DNA of 64,000 bases from Vibrio sp. Of7-15 (lineage in GTDB: Bacteria > Pseudomonadota > Gammaproteobacteria > Enterobacterales > Vibrionaceae), in NCBI RefSeq assembly GCF_022347565.1, contig NZ_JAKRGH010000004.1, positions 235,432 through 299,431 of the forward strand, written 5' to 3'. Under the pieces are notes generated by a model, which was given only the letters and a program-made list of their open reading frames with translations, was not told where the DNA came from and ran no database searches. Within the stretch, counting starts at the first letter, position 1; each line of letters starts with the position of its first letter. A program made the position numbers and the translations under genes. Positions 15,824-24,910 of the stretch are shown here, one piece after another.

Positions 15824-17425
15824 CTACCCACCAACATTGTAGTATGTTGCTGCGCCAGGGCCTACCGGAATACCGAATACAAATACCCACACGTAGAACA
15901 TGATGCTCCAACCTACTAAGAAGCAGATGGTGTATGGCAGCATGGTAGAGATAAGCGTACCAATACCTAAGTTCTTCATGTAACGGCTAGCAACCGCAAG
16001 GATTAAGCCAAAGTAGCTCATCATTGGTGTAATTAGGTTGGTCACAGAATCACCAATACGGTACGCCGCTTGGATAGTTTCTGGTGCGTAACCAACTAGC
16101 ATTAACATTGGAACAAAGATAGGAGCAGTAACAGCCCATTGCGCTGAAGCAGAACCAATCATTAAGTTAATAAAGCCACACATAACAATGAAAGCGAAGA
16201 ACAAGGCAGGGCCAGTCAAACCAATTGTTTGAAGGAAGTCTGCACCACCTACCGCAAATACCTGTCCGAAGTTAGTCCATTTGAAGAAAGCAACAAACTG
16301 AGCAGCGAAGAACACCAATACAATGTACATGCCCATAGAGGACATAGATTTAGACATTGCATCGATAACATCGCGGTCATTTTTCATCGTGCCAACTACT
16401 TTACCGTATACAAAGCCAGGAATAGCAAAGAATACGAAAATGAAAGCAACGATACTTTTCAAGAATGGAGAACCAGCAACTTCACCTGTAATAGGGTTAC
16501 GCAGAACGCCATTTTCAGGAACAATAGTTAACGCAATCAGAGCAGAAACCGCCACCATTGCTAAACCAGCCATTTTCAAGCCAGACTTTTCTTTGTCTGT
16601 TAGCTTACCCATCTTATCTTTAGATAGGTCTTCGCTTGCTTCTTCTGGGTTGTATTTACCCAACTTAGGCTCAACAATTTTCTCGGTTACAAATGCACCC
16701 ATTGCTGTAATGAAGAACGTAGAAGCGAACATGAAGTACCAGTTTACTTCAGGGCCAACAACGTATTCAGGGTCAATCATTTGTGCAGCTGTTTCTGTAA
16801 TGCCAGATAGCAGCGGATCGACTGTACCTAGCAGCAGGTTTGCAGAATAACCACCAGATACACCAGCAAATGCAGCAGCCAAACCTGCTAGAGGGTGACG
16901 ACCAAGCGAATGGAAAAGCATAGCGGCAAGAGGAATAAGAACAACATAACCTAGCTCTGATGCAGTATTTGAAATAATACCTGCAAACACCACTGTTAGC
17001 GTAACCATACGGCGTGAAGCGCCCATTACTAACCCACGCATAGCAGCAGATAGCATGCCAGAGTGCTCAGCAATCGCAACACCAAGTAAAGCAACTAAAA
17101 CCGTGCCTAACGGTGCAAAGCCTGTGAAATTTTTCACTAGGTTAGTAACAATAAGCTGTAAACCTTCAGCATTAAATAAGCTTACAACGTGAATCATACC
17201 ATCAGCAGCACGACCTTTTGCGCCTTCAGGGCGAGGATCGACAACTGAAACGTCAAAGTAACCAGCAATACCTGAAGCCACTAAAATGGCAACACAGAAG
17301 ATAGCAAATAAGGTAATAGGGTGCGGTAATAGGTTACCTAGATATTCAACCGAATCTAAAAAGCGTGTAAACATCGCTTTTTTTTGTGGTGAAGCTTTTT
17401 GTGTATGCGAAGCAGATGAACTCAT
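15824..17425 (-). CDS. AbgT-family transporter
   Basis: 533 residues with about 12 membrane segments. The AbgT family moves p-aminobenzoyl-glutamate into the cell, or, in MtrF/YdaH, exports sulfonamides and p-aminobenzoate. Recognisable stretches are SVEYLGNLLPHPITLF near the N-terminus, NTASELGYVVLIPLAA in the middle, and IGDSVTNLITPMMSYFG near the C-terminus, the conserved core with the hairpin that binds substrate. AAGGAGG stands just before the ATG, an unusually strong ribosome site. No p-aminobenzoyl-glutamate hydrolase (AbgAB) is nearby, so import versus efflux is undecided. Confidence 0.9.
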   Translation of the reverse strand: MSSSASHTQKASPQKKAMFTRFLDSVEYLGNLLPHPITLFAIFCVAILVASGIAGYFDVSVVDPRPEGAKGRAADGMIHVVSLFNAEGLQLIVTNLVKNFTGFAPLGTVLVALLGVAIAEHSGMLSAAMRGLVMGASRRMVTLTVVFAGIISNTASELGYVVLIPLAAMLFHSLGRHPLAGLAAAFAGVSGGYSANLLLGTVDPLLSGITETAAQMIDPEYVVGPEVNWYFMFASTFFITAMGAFVTEKIVEPKLGKYNPEEASEDLSKDKMGKLTDKEKSGLKMAGLAMVAVSALIALTIVPENGVLRNPITGEVAGSPFLKSIVAFIFVFFAIPGFVYGKVVGTMKNDRDVIDAMSKSMSSMGMYIVLVFFAAQFVAFFKWTNFGQVFAVGGADFLQTIGLTGPALFFAFIVMCGFINLMIGSASAQWAVTAPIFVPMLMLVGYAPETIQAAYRIGDSVTNLITPMMSYFGLILAVASRYMKNLGIGTLISTMLPYTICFLVGWSIMFYVWVFVFGIPVGPGAATYYNVGG

Positions 17426-17954
17426 CTGTTTCCTCCTTGTTTAAATCCCATTCGTGGGTACATCCAAAAACGTCAAGGAGGTTACGCTATTGTTAACACA
17501 ATGGGAACCCCAAAATGTGAGAAAATGTTTCTATGCAGGAAGAATTAACCACAATAATGTTAATTTATGGTTAATTAACCTTGAAACAACAAACAAATCA
17601 CAATAATCAACCCATAAATATTAACAGAAATACGAAACAAAGTTAGTATTAAAAATAAATACACTATAATAATGAATAAAGAGAAATACATATGAATACA
17701 AAAATCTCTACATTCATAACAATAAGTTAGCGCACCCCTTCCCCTTAAATACGTATTTACTGACCTTAGTTTTTGCTAACAATTATTTACAACACCAATA
17801 ACTGAACCACTAAGTATCAATAATGAGCCCTAGATCACAACTGCCCTATCGCAAAAGCGGAGGCAAAAGGCCCATAAATTCAGGCTTCCTAACCGCCCAA
17901 TATTTTTTCTGATGCTATAGTTATTTTAATCTATAGAAGTTTGAGTGTGCCCTG
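17426..17954. other. Divergent intergenic region with GGTTAATTAACC elements
   Basis: 529 bases between AbgT and a cyclase gene. GGTTAATTAACC at 17569-17580 is a perfect palindrome, and a further TTAACC lies at 17545-17550, spaced about two and a half helical turns. These are the only evident structured elements and might bind a regulator of abgT. The rest is AT-rich with no convincing open frame. Confidence 0.4.
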
Positions 17955-18929
17955 ATGAGAAAGCCTGATATTCCAGACAACGAACAGCAGCGTATTTCAA
18001 CCCTCAGATCACTGAATGTACTCGACACCATGCCAGAAGAACGTTTTGATCGATTAACTCGTATGGCATTACGTCTATTTGATGTTCCAATTTCAGTAAT
18101 CAGCTTGGTTGACTCTGAACGCCAATGGTTTAAATCTATACAGGGACTCAATGTGACAGAGACAGAGCGAGATGTCTCTTTTTGCGGACATGCTATCTTA
18201 AATGATGACATCTTTATCGTTAATGATGCCACCAAAGATGAGCGTTTTTTTGATAACCCAATCGTAGCCTCACAGCCTAACATTCAGTTTTATGCGGGCT
18301 ATCCATTAAAACATCCTGATGGAAGCCGATTAGGTACATTATGTGTGATCGACACGCAACCTCGAAACTTCCGTGAAGAAGACTCCACTTTGCTGTTCGA
18401 TTTAGGCCAAGTGGCCGAGCAAGAACTACTAACATTCCAACTGGCAACGTTAGATGAACTGACCATGCTTTCTAACCGACGTGGGTTCGAAGCCATGGCT
18501 AGCCACGCTTTAAACTGGTGCGACAGAACCAATCAAACTTCAGCCCTCATGTTTTTCGATCTGGACTATTTCAAACAAATCAATGATGTATACGGGCATA
18601 ATGAAGGTGATCGCGCGCTGCATACTTTCTCTAATGCCCTACTCAGTACATTCAGGAGCTCTGACATTATCGCAAGGTTAGGAGGCGATGAATTCGTCGT
18701 TTTATTCATGAATTCAGATTTAACCCAGGCTCAACAAGCCATCATGCGTTTAGAAGGAATGCTCAGCGCCTTTAACACCATCAAATCCAGAGGTTATAAA
18801 ATAGAGTTTAGCGTTGGTGTAGCAGAATATAAGCCAAACTCAGGCACATCGGAAATGGAGTTATTACTGCTTGCAGACCGAGCTATGTATCGTTGTAAAG
18901 CAGAACATCACAGAGGTGATCATCATTAA
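17955..18929 (+). CDS. Diguanylate cyclase with GAF sensor domain
   Basis: 324 residues, cytoplasmic, with no membrane segment. A GAF domain covers about residues 20-160. A GGDEF domain covers about 165-320, with the intact active motif GGDEF at 243-247 and the inhibitory I-site RSSD (234-237) exactly five residues before it. The metal-binding FDLDYFKQIND is at 201-211. It should make c-di-GMP from GTP and be product-inhibited. The SFCGHAI block in the GAF part is typical of a widespread GAF-GGDEF family. The ribosome site is weak. Confidence 0.9.
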   Translation: MRKPDIPDNEQQRISTLRSLNVLDTMPEERFDRLTRMALRLFDVPISVISLVDSERQWFKSIQGLNVTETERDVSFCGHAILNDDIFIVNDATKDERFFDNPIVASQPNIQFYAGYPLKHPDGSRLGTLCVIDTQPRNFREEDSTLLFDLGQVAEQELLTFQLATLDELTMLSNRRGFEAMASHALNWCDRTNQTSALMFFDLDYFKQINDVYGHNEGDRALHTFSNALLSTFRSSDIIARLGGDEFVVLFMNSDLTQAQQAIMRLEGMLSAFNTIKSRGYKIEFSVGVAEYKPNSGTSEMELLLLADRAMYRCKAEHHRGDHH

Positions 18930-18955
18930 CGAGCTGCTTCTATATTGTAGGCGCA

Positions 18956-18990
18956 CTTAAAAAGGGCAACGTAATGTTGCCCTTTTTAAG
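18956..18990. terminator. Terminator after the cyclase gene
   Basis: CTTAAAAAGGGCAAC/GTTGCCCTTTTTAAG perfect 15-base stem with a five-base loop, symmetrical enough to serve both converging genes. Confidence 0.9.
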
Positions 18991-19052
18991 TTTCGACGCA
19001 ATAAATTTCGTATTTCTAGTCGATGACTTTCATTCTACTTGGTAGATAATCA

Positions 19053-19268
19053 CTACCTATTTTCTTGACGATAGTAGCCATTAAGCCAACACTCAGGCAA
19101 TTGCTCGCCAGATGGAAAAATCAACTTTTGTTTATCAATTGTCACTGGATCGGCTAAGTCCTCTCCAGATTGGAACTGAACCGAAACATCTGTCATGAAT
19201 GGGTTTGTTAAAGAACTCATATCAATAACATCAACCAAATCACCGGTACGATCTTCTTTAAGAAACAT
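19053..19268 (-). CDS. Small acidic protein, unknown function
   Basis: 71 residues with no signal peptide. The start at 19266-19268 has GGAG six bases upstream; an ATG 21 bases earlier has none. It begins MFLKEDRTGDLVDVIDMSSL and contains FPSGEQLPECWLNGYYR near the end. I recall similar short proteins in vibrios but no function. It converges on the GGDEF gene and shares the terminator. Confidence 0.6.
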   Translation of the reverse strand: MFLKEDRTGDLVDVIDMSSLTNPFMTDVSVQFQSGEDLADPVTIDKQKLIFPSGEQLPECWLNGYYRQENR

Positions 19269-19506
19269 ACTCTGCTCCACATTGAACAAACATTACACAA
19301 AAGTAAGTATGGCATAGAACGTCTTAATTGGTAGCCACTGAAAATCAATTCTATTTCTCCTTTAAATTCAATAGCATATTTTTTAACATTTTTAAAAATA
19401 CCAATACATAAAATAGGTGTATTTCCATTTTATCTTCTATCATTCCTTTTATTATTAGAAAAAATTGGCATAATAGCGCCACTAAAAAAAATGTAGGCTA
19501 AATGCT

Positions 19507-20073
19507 ATGTCAATCGAACAAACTTTATTACAGCGCTGCGATTCAAAATGTGAGCTTTGCTCTTCAGACACCACTCTTGCTGCTTTTGTTGTGCCACCAG
19601 AAAGCCACACCACAGTAGATACAAGTGTGATGATTTGTGAAACATGCCGCAGCCAGATTGAAGACCCAAATAGCATGGATGTTAACCACTGGCGTTGTCT
19701 AAATGACAGCATGTGGAGTCAGGTTCCTGCAGTACAAGTTGTCGCATGGCGTCAGCTTAAGCACCTATCAGCTGAAGGCTGGGCGCAAGATCTGCTAGAC
19801 ATGATGTACATGGAAGAAGAAACTGCTAAATGGGCAGAAATCGGGATGGACGACGACGAGGAAAAACCTCGCGACGTAAACGGCGTTGAACTGAAAAAAG
19901 GCGACGACGTAACCGTGATTAAAGACCTTCCTGTTAAAGGCACTAACCAAGTGATCAAACAAGGCACGGTTATCCGTGGCATCAGCCTTGGCAACGATCC
20001 TAAGCTTGTTTCAGGTAAAGCAAATGGCGGCCAATCTATGTATGTTATTGCTGAATACTGCCGTAAAAAATAA
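19507..20073 (+). CDS. PhnA-domain protein (YjdM-like)
   Basis: 188 residues. An N-terminal zinc-ribbon-like part has two CxxC pairs (CELC, CETC). A linker and the C-terminal PhnA domain follow, with DVNGVELKKGDDVTVIKDL at about 122-140. The name comes from the E. coli phn region, but PhnA is not needed for phosphonate use and its cellular role is unclear. There is no phosphonate gene nearby. The protein is longer than E. coli YjdM (111 residues) because of an insert between ribbon and PhnA domain, as seen in other vibrios. Confidence 0.85.
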   Translation: MSIEQTLLQRCDSKCELCSSDTTLAAFVVPPESHTTVDTSVMICETCRSQIEDPNSMDVNHWRCLNDSMWSQVPAVQVVAWRQLKHLSAEGWAQDLLDMMYMEEETAKWAEIGMDDDEEKPRDVNGVELKKGDDVTVIKDLPVKGTNQVIKQGTVIRGISLGNDPKLVSGKANGGQSMYVIAEYCRKK

Positions 20074-20110
20074 GCTCTGATTCGCTAAATTACAGCGAGT
20101 AAATCGACAT

Positions 20111-20139
20111 AAAAAAGGCGCAAATCAGCGCCTTTTTTG
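20111..20139 (+). terminator. Terminator of the phnA-like gene
   Basis: AAAAAAGGCGC/GCGCCTTTTTT with a six-base loop. Confidence 0.9.
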
Positions 20140-20292
20140 TTGGAAAACTTTATCAAAAATTCACTTAGCCAATAAGCTTGATATCGCAGTCAACAAAACC
20201 AGACAAAATCTGGGAATTACACCAAAGTCTTTCATTTTAGGGGAAAACGACATTATCCCCCTCTATGCTTAAAAGAAACATAGAGGGCGCTT

Positions 20293-21075
20293 ATGAAAAG
20301 ATATGTACACTGGTGCCTACTTTTTATATCACTAACATTTTTTCCTTTTTGTTCCATCACCGCGGCTACGCTTACACTCGCCTATGCCGACGTAGAATCT
20401 TACCCATATCAAGTTGGTAATGGCAGCAAAATTCCCGCTCTACCTGGTTTAGCACTAGACGTAATTAACGCAGCAGCCTACAAGATTGGGATTGAAGTTA
20501 ACTATGTTCGTCTACCCGGAAAACGGGTTTTACAAGCAATAAAAAGTGGAAAAGTAGACGGCGGATTTATTTTTTCGTACAACACCCAACGAGCACAATA
20601 TGCGAAATACCCAATGAAAGGAAAAGCGCCCGATAGCAGCAAACGGATTGCCACTTTAGGCTACTATTTCTACAAGCTGAAAAGTGAACCTCTAGAGTGG
20701 GATGGAATTAACTTATACAACACTAAACAAAAAGTAGGTGCCCACCTCGGTTTTTCCATAGTTAAAGAACTAAAGAAAAGAAAGCTCAGTGTGCATGAGG
20801 TAAAAACCACAGCACAGTTATTTGATATGTTAAGATCCCGACGCGTGGCCGCCATTGCAATCCAAAACTCCATTGCTCAAGAGTACCTATATCGCCACAA
20901 TTTGTATGATGTGGAACAGATACAACCCGCCATAATAACCAAAGACTATTTTTTAGTATTAAGCCATAAATTCGTTCAGCTCAATCCTATATTGGCTAAC
21001 CAAATTTGGGAAGTCATCAGTGCTATTCGAGATGACGTGATATCCGAATCGAGAAGTAAGTATTGGAATAGATAG
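20293..21075 (+). CDS. Periplasmic solute-binding protein, family 3-like
   Basis: 260 residues with a signal peptide (about 1-24, cut near ITAA). The mature protein begins TLTLAYADVESYPYQVG and contains PGLALDVINAAAYKIG and LQAIKSGKVDGGF. These are the first-lobe pattern of SBP_bac_3 proteins that bind amino acids or similar small molecules. No permease or ATPase is adjacent. Vibrios carry many such orphan binding proteins, some of which feed sensors. GAGGG lies before the ATG. Confidence 0.8.
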   Translation: MKRYVHWCLLFISLTFFPFCSITAATLTLAYADVESYPYQVGNGSKIPALPGLALDVINAAAYKIGIEVNYVRLPGKRVLQAIKSGKVDGGFIFSYNTQRAQYAKYPMKGKAPDSSKRIATLGYYFYKLKSEPLEWDGINLYNTKQKVGAHLGFSIVKELKKRKLSVHEVKTTAQLFDMLRSRRVAAIAIQNSIAQEYLYRHNLYDVEQIQPAIITKDYFLVLSHKFVQLNPILANQIWEVISAIRDDVISESRSKYWNR

Positions 21076-21314
21076 CTTTCAATTGAGTTATATAAAAGTC
21101 CGTTGGCGACTATTTATACATGTGATGATGGATATTACGACACCCAACGCATTTTATAAAGCCACCTCAACTATATGTGATCTTAATCCCATAATTTTTG
21201 CAAACACTTATGCATAATCCACGCGAATGATTTGCGTTAGCCTTATCAATGATAATAAGCGACTAAAAATAGCCGCTAGACAGAACACTTACACGTCAGT
21301 TTAAAGGAACACCC

Positions 21315-21635
21315 ATGAAAAGAAGTTGTACAGCCCTTATGCTAGGGTTGGTGTCTTTATGTGCCCAAGCCCAAAATATTGCCACACCGATTGATGGTAT
21401 TAGTGCATCTATAACCGAAGAAAAAGCACTTTCAATCCAGAATATTGCTGACACTGAAGTAAAAATTGATATCTACGGCGACGAGTTCACTTTACCTCCG
21501 ATGTCTGGACTTACCTACGAATGTGTAGGCTATACAAGCCTAGAAATACAATTAAAAGGAATGGTGCATGATTACTTTGAAGTCCCATGCAACAGCCAAG
21601 TGACTTTTAACGAAACATTCAGTAGCCAAGAGTAA
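21315..21635 (+). CDS. Small exported protein
   Basis: 106 residues with a signal peptide ending AQAQ (about residue 20). The mature part is beta-prone with two cysteines (YECVGY, VPCNSQ) that may form a disulfide. I do not recognise a family. AAAGGA precedes the ATG. It ends nine bases before a lipoprotein gene, so the two form an operon. Confidence 0.6.
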   Translation: MKRSCTALMLGLVSLCAQAQNIATPIDGISASITEEKALSIQNIADTEVKIDIYGDEFTLPPMSGLTYECVGYTSLEIQLKGMVHDYFEVPCNSQVTFNETFSSQE

Positions 21636-21644
21636 GGGAATCAC

Positions 21645-21956
21645 ATGAAAAAAATCTTTGTCGCGGCTACTTTACTCGCTCTAGCTGGTTGTAATTCTGA
21701 AGACAGTTCCAGTTACAACTACAATTCAAGTTCTAACTCTTATTCATCATGTCGTATTATCAAGTCAGAAGCGGCAGATGCTTCTGATCGTACGAAAGAC
21801 CTTCAGCAATGCTGGAGCGCATTTGGTAATGGCTATAGTTCTAAATCAATGGCACTAAGCTGGTGTGAAAGGGAAGTGACTGACTACATGCGAGCAAACT
21901 ACCTGTTTAATGATCATAACGTGACATACCAAGTGTCAACAAGCAGCTGTCCGTAG
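21645..21956 (+). CDS. Small lipoprotein
   Basis: 103 residues. LALAGC at about residues 11-16 is a clear lipobox, so the mature protein starts at a lipidated cysteine. A Ser/Asn/Tyr-rich tether (SSSYNYNSSSNSYSS) follows, then a compact domain with four cysteines. The function is unknown. It is second in an operon with the exported protein upstream. Confidence 0.65.
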   Translation: MKKIFVAATLLALAGCNSEDSSSYNYNSSSNSYSSCRIIKSEAADASDRTKDLQQCWSAFGNGYSSKSMALSWCEREVTDYMRANYLFNDHNVTYQVSTSSCP

Positions 21957-21976
21957 ACTGCTATTTTTCTATTTAC

Positions 21977-22003
21977 ATGGAGCTAATCAATAGCTCCATT
22001 TTT
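21977..22003 (+). terminator. Terminator of the two-gene exported-protein operon
   Basis: ATGGAGCT/AGCTCCAT with a seven-base loop and a T tail. Confidence 0.85.
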
Positions 22004-22073
22004 ATTCCCTTTGAGTAACATATTCTAAATATTTTACCTACATTTAAACGCTCAAAGTTATACCAAGCTATTT

Positions 22074-23096
22074 TCACAACACAGCTTCTAATTCAAAAAT
22101 AGGTGGGTTATCCCCTATTTCATGGTTAGAAGGCCCTTCTCCTTTTATTACCCAGGCAGGAATGTAATCACTTTCAAAGGTAACCATAATTCCTGTACGG
22201 CGATAATGAAGCGCAGAGAACGCCATGATCATATGATGTATCATTGCTGAAGCTCCCCATAAAGTAACGGCATTTTTACCCTTTTCATCGCCATCTTGAG
22301 GAGCTAAATATGAAAAATAATCGTAATTAGCTTCCATTGCCGATTTCACTGTTGTATCCCAATCAGTAGAGTCAGCCCCCCAAGCTTGGGCTACCATGCT
22401 AAAAAGCGGAATAATCATAAATTTATTCCAGCCTTCTGCTAAGTGACTTTCCAACTTTTCAATCACACCCGATGCCAAATAAGGGAGCACATTGCTAATA
22501 AGCTGGCGTTGAATTTCTGGATCAGACTCATTTTGTATGTAAGCTTTAAACAATTCAAAAAATGCCTGAGGGATCTGAGGGCTTTTCAATCGCTTTGCTT
22601 TACCTAAGTCACCTGCCGTCCATAAACACAGCTCATTAACTCCATCGTCATCTTGGTTAAGAATTGCAAGGCATACCGCATTAAGCCAATTATATAAGCC
22701 ATCATTATAACCTGACTTTTCTGGTACCAACGAAATTGTCTTTCCCCAGAAGGTCATTTCTATTCTTTGACCATATAACCGGTGCATACGCATATCCATC
22801 ACCGCCAAATCACTCGCAGTAGTCAACAACCAACGACAATGTGCTTTAGGCCACTCCATAATTAATGCATCACTCCAATAACGATGATAATAATAAACAA
22901 AATATGGGCAAATGCGTTGAATGTGTTTCGGATCGAGCACCTTATTCATAACATTGTCATTTTTACTATTTACATCTTCTATTGTTTCAAGGCTGCGACC
23001 TTCTCGCTCTTCACCCATCCAGCGATATTTATTGTGATGTTGGTTAATATTCATGTTTACTTTACCCACATGGAAGACGGAGATCTTTTTGATCAT
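22074..23096 (-). CDS. Immunity-protein-like (Imm49-like)
   Basis: 340 residues, cytoplasmic, mostly helical. The C-terminal half, with WGASAMIHHMIMAFSALHYRR and then TFESDYIPAWVIKG, resembles the Imm49 family of polymorphic toxin immunity proteins. This is from memory of the family pattern. The start is undecided: ATG at 23096 has no ribosome site, and ATG at 23052-23054, 14 residues later, has a weak one. No toxin gene is next to it. It is last in a row of three leftward genes with immunity-like features. Confidence 0.55.
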   Translation of the reverse strand: MIKKISVFHVGKVNMNINQHHNKYRWMGEEREGRSLETIEDVNSKNDNVMNKVLDPKHIQRICPYFVYYYHRYWSDALIMEWPKAHCRWLLTTASDLAVMDMRMHRLYGQRIEMTFWGKTISLVPEKSGYNDGLYNWLNAVCLAILNQDDDGVNELCLWTAGDLGKAKRLKSPQIPQAFFELFKAYIQNESDPEIQRQLISNVLPYLASGVIEKLESHLAEGWNKFMIIPLFSMVAQAWGADSTDWDTTVKSAMEANYDYFSYLAPQDGDEKGKNAVTLWGASAMIHHMIMAFSALHYRRTGIMVTFESDYIPAWVIKGEGPSNHEIGDNPPIFELEAVL

Positions 23097-23155
23097 AATC
23101 GATTATTTTAACGGAAGTAACCACAGCATAAAACATCATCACCCTACTGGCTTAT

Positions 23156-24055
23156 TCAAGATTCAATGAATGGTGGATTATCAAACCAGTAACCAGATTC
23201 ATAACTCAAAGAACATGGTGATAATGGGAGAGAACTATCATCAAAATAAAGTTCAGCAGCATACTGCATAAACATATCATCGCAATTATCCTTCACAAAA
23301 TGCATTTTATTATAGCAAGGTATATACACAACAAATTCGCTTCCAAGGCACATTTTAATATATGACACAATATTAGGGCATAATATTAGTGATGCTCCAA
23401 ATTCCATATTTGATACAAAACCAACACCAACTTCAAAATTGTAAGTCGATAGTTCATCCCGTAAAGAATAATTAACAATATTATTCAAAGCTAGGGCTTC
23501 TAATTTATCTTTATTAATACCCATTAAACTTAAATCATAGGAGGATATTATATCTTTTTCCACTGTTGATTCTTCACTTGACCTAGAGTAGATCACTGAT
23601 AATGAATCAGTAAACCTTTCGAAAATAATAGGCTCATAATTTTTACATTCTCCTGTACCAGGTTTATTTTTTGATGACTCTGGTAAAATTCTTAGCTTCC
23701 TATCCCCCGTAAATATACTCCAATACTGCATATCTCCTGACATCAGTGCATCATCGACAGAAGAAGTAGGAACTAACATAGGAAGAATAGATTTTTCTCT
23801 ATCACTTACACTGACTAACCACTCAAAAAGATTGAAGAATTCAACCTCAACGCTCCTATATGAGTCAATGTCTAAATTATTTAAAAAACTCGATAAGTCA
23901 ATTGTAGCTAAATGTTCTTCCCCTTTATCTATTTTAATAAATAGTTTTTCATTATTTCTACTTTCTAAGGTAATTATTTCACTTTTTAAGCCCTTTATTA
24001 TCATTTTACTTTTTATTTTTTTAATAAAAATATTTCTTTTTATTTTTCTTATCAT
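23156..24055 (-). CDS. Unrecognised low-GC protein, possibly DUF1444-like
   Basis: 299 residues with a very basic, isoleucine-rich N-terminus encoded by strongly AT-rich DNA. The second half (LEALALNNIVNYSL, then a strand-rich block ASLILCPNIVSYIK and FVVYIPCYNKMHFV) vaguely recalls the DUF1444/YtpQ pattern. The evidence is weak. The start lies eight bases after the stop of the upstream gene, so the two are co-transcribed. The function is unknown; the context suggests an immunity or defence role. Confidence 0.5.
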   Translation of the reverse strand: MIRKIKRNIFIKKIKSKMIIKGLKSEIITLESRNNEKLFIKIDKGEEHLATIDLSSFLNNLDIDSYRSVEVEFFNLFEWLVSVSDREKSILPMLVPTSSVDDALMSGDMQYWSIFTGDRKLRILPESSKNKPGTGECKNYEPIIFERFTDSLSVIYSRSSEESTVEKDIISSYDLSLMGINKDKLEALALNNIVNYSLRDELSTYNFEVGVGFVSNMEFGASLILCPNIVSYIKMCLGSEFVVYIPCYNKMHFVKDNCDDMFMQYAAELYFDDSSLPLSPCSLSYESGYWFDNPPFIES

Positions 24056-24063
24056 AATGTTAA

Positions 24064-24624
24064 TCAGTAGTAATATATTGCCAAATCTAATTTTTTCTCA
24101 ATTGAACTTTTTATCCAATTAGAAAATTCATCTACAGCTTCATGATTGATATCTTGGGAATATTTTTCTATAAACCTATCAAGGACATTTTGTGCAAATT
24201 CATGCTTTATTAAAAATAAAGGACTCTCAACGCCTGAAAATATTCCTTTTTTTTCACATTCAAGACTATACTGGGATATCTCAGAATCAAAATAAAGAAA
24301 ATCAGGAATGCTGCACCGATACCACTCAGCATTATCTAACCGTTCTGTACTACCAAAACTTAATATCATTACTTCTATAATACGCCCCTGAATAAAAACA
24401 TTTGGATCTTTATAATTTGGCTTCGTTAGCATATCAATAGCAACTTCAAGTGCAGGCCTTCTTTTTTCATTATCAGATAGAAGGTCTTCTGCCAATTCAT
24501 CAACTTCTAGTAATTCATTATATCTATATTGTAAAAATCCACTAATATAGTTTCTGTCTTTAGCTCCTAATACTGAACATAAAGACTCTAAATCAACCTG
24601 ATATGGCACTAAACCATAACCCAT
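24064..24624 (-). CDS. DUF7691-like protein, immunity-type context
   Basis: 186 residues. It starts MGYGLVPYQVDLESL, which resembles the opening of the DUF7691 family of small bacterial proteins (GYGLxPYAVDLxAL). The start ATG at 24622-24624 has AGGAGG five bases upstream, which decides it over the longer frame from 24651. It is acidic, with no signal peptide. It is first gene of the leftward low-GC cluster. The function is unknown; related families are found beside toxin and defence genes. Confidence 0.55.
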   Translation of the reverse strand: MGYGLVPYQVDLESLCSVLGAKDRNYISGFLQYRYNELLEVDELAEDLLSDNEKRRPALEVAIDMLTKPNYKDPNVFIQGRIIEVMILSFGSTERLDNAEWYRCSIPDFLYFDSEISQYSLECEKKGIFSGVESPLFLIKHEFAQNVLDRFIEKYSQDINHEAVDEFSNWIKSSIEKKLDLAIYYY

Positions 24625-24910
24625 AAATACCTCCTCCACTAGCAACATCAATATACAAAAATGGTCAATTTATAAGCCAACCACTCACAATAAAATCCTA
24701 ATCACGCTTAAAATACAAGATCCACCAAAGATAATAAATAATACATATGTCAATATCAATTTGATAGAATTATTCTCATTTCTGAAACAGAATACAGTTA
24801 CAACCAATCAGTGATAATAGTAATTATTACTGTATAATACGTTAACTAAAAGTTGTTATGGCATTTTACTAAAACAATCATAACATCATAAAAAACATAA
24901 CTATTTTGGA

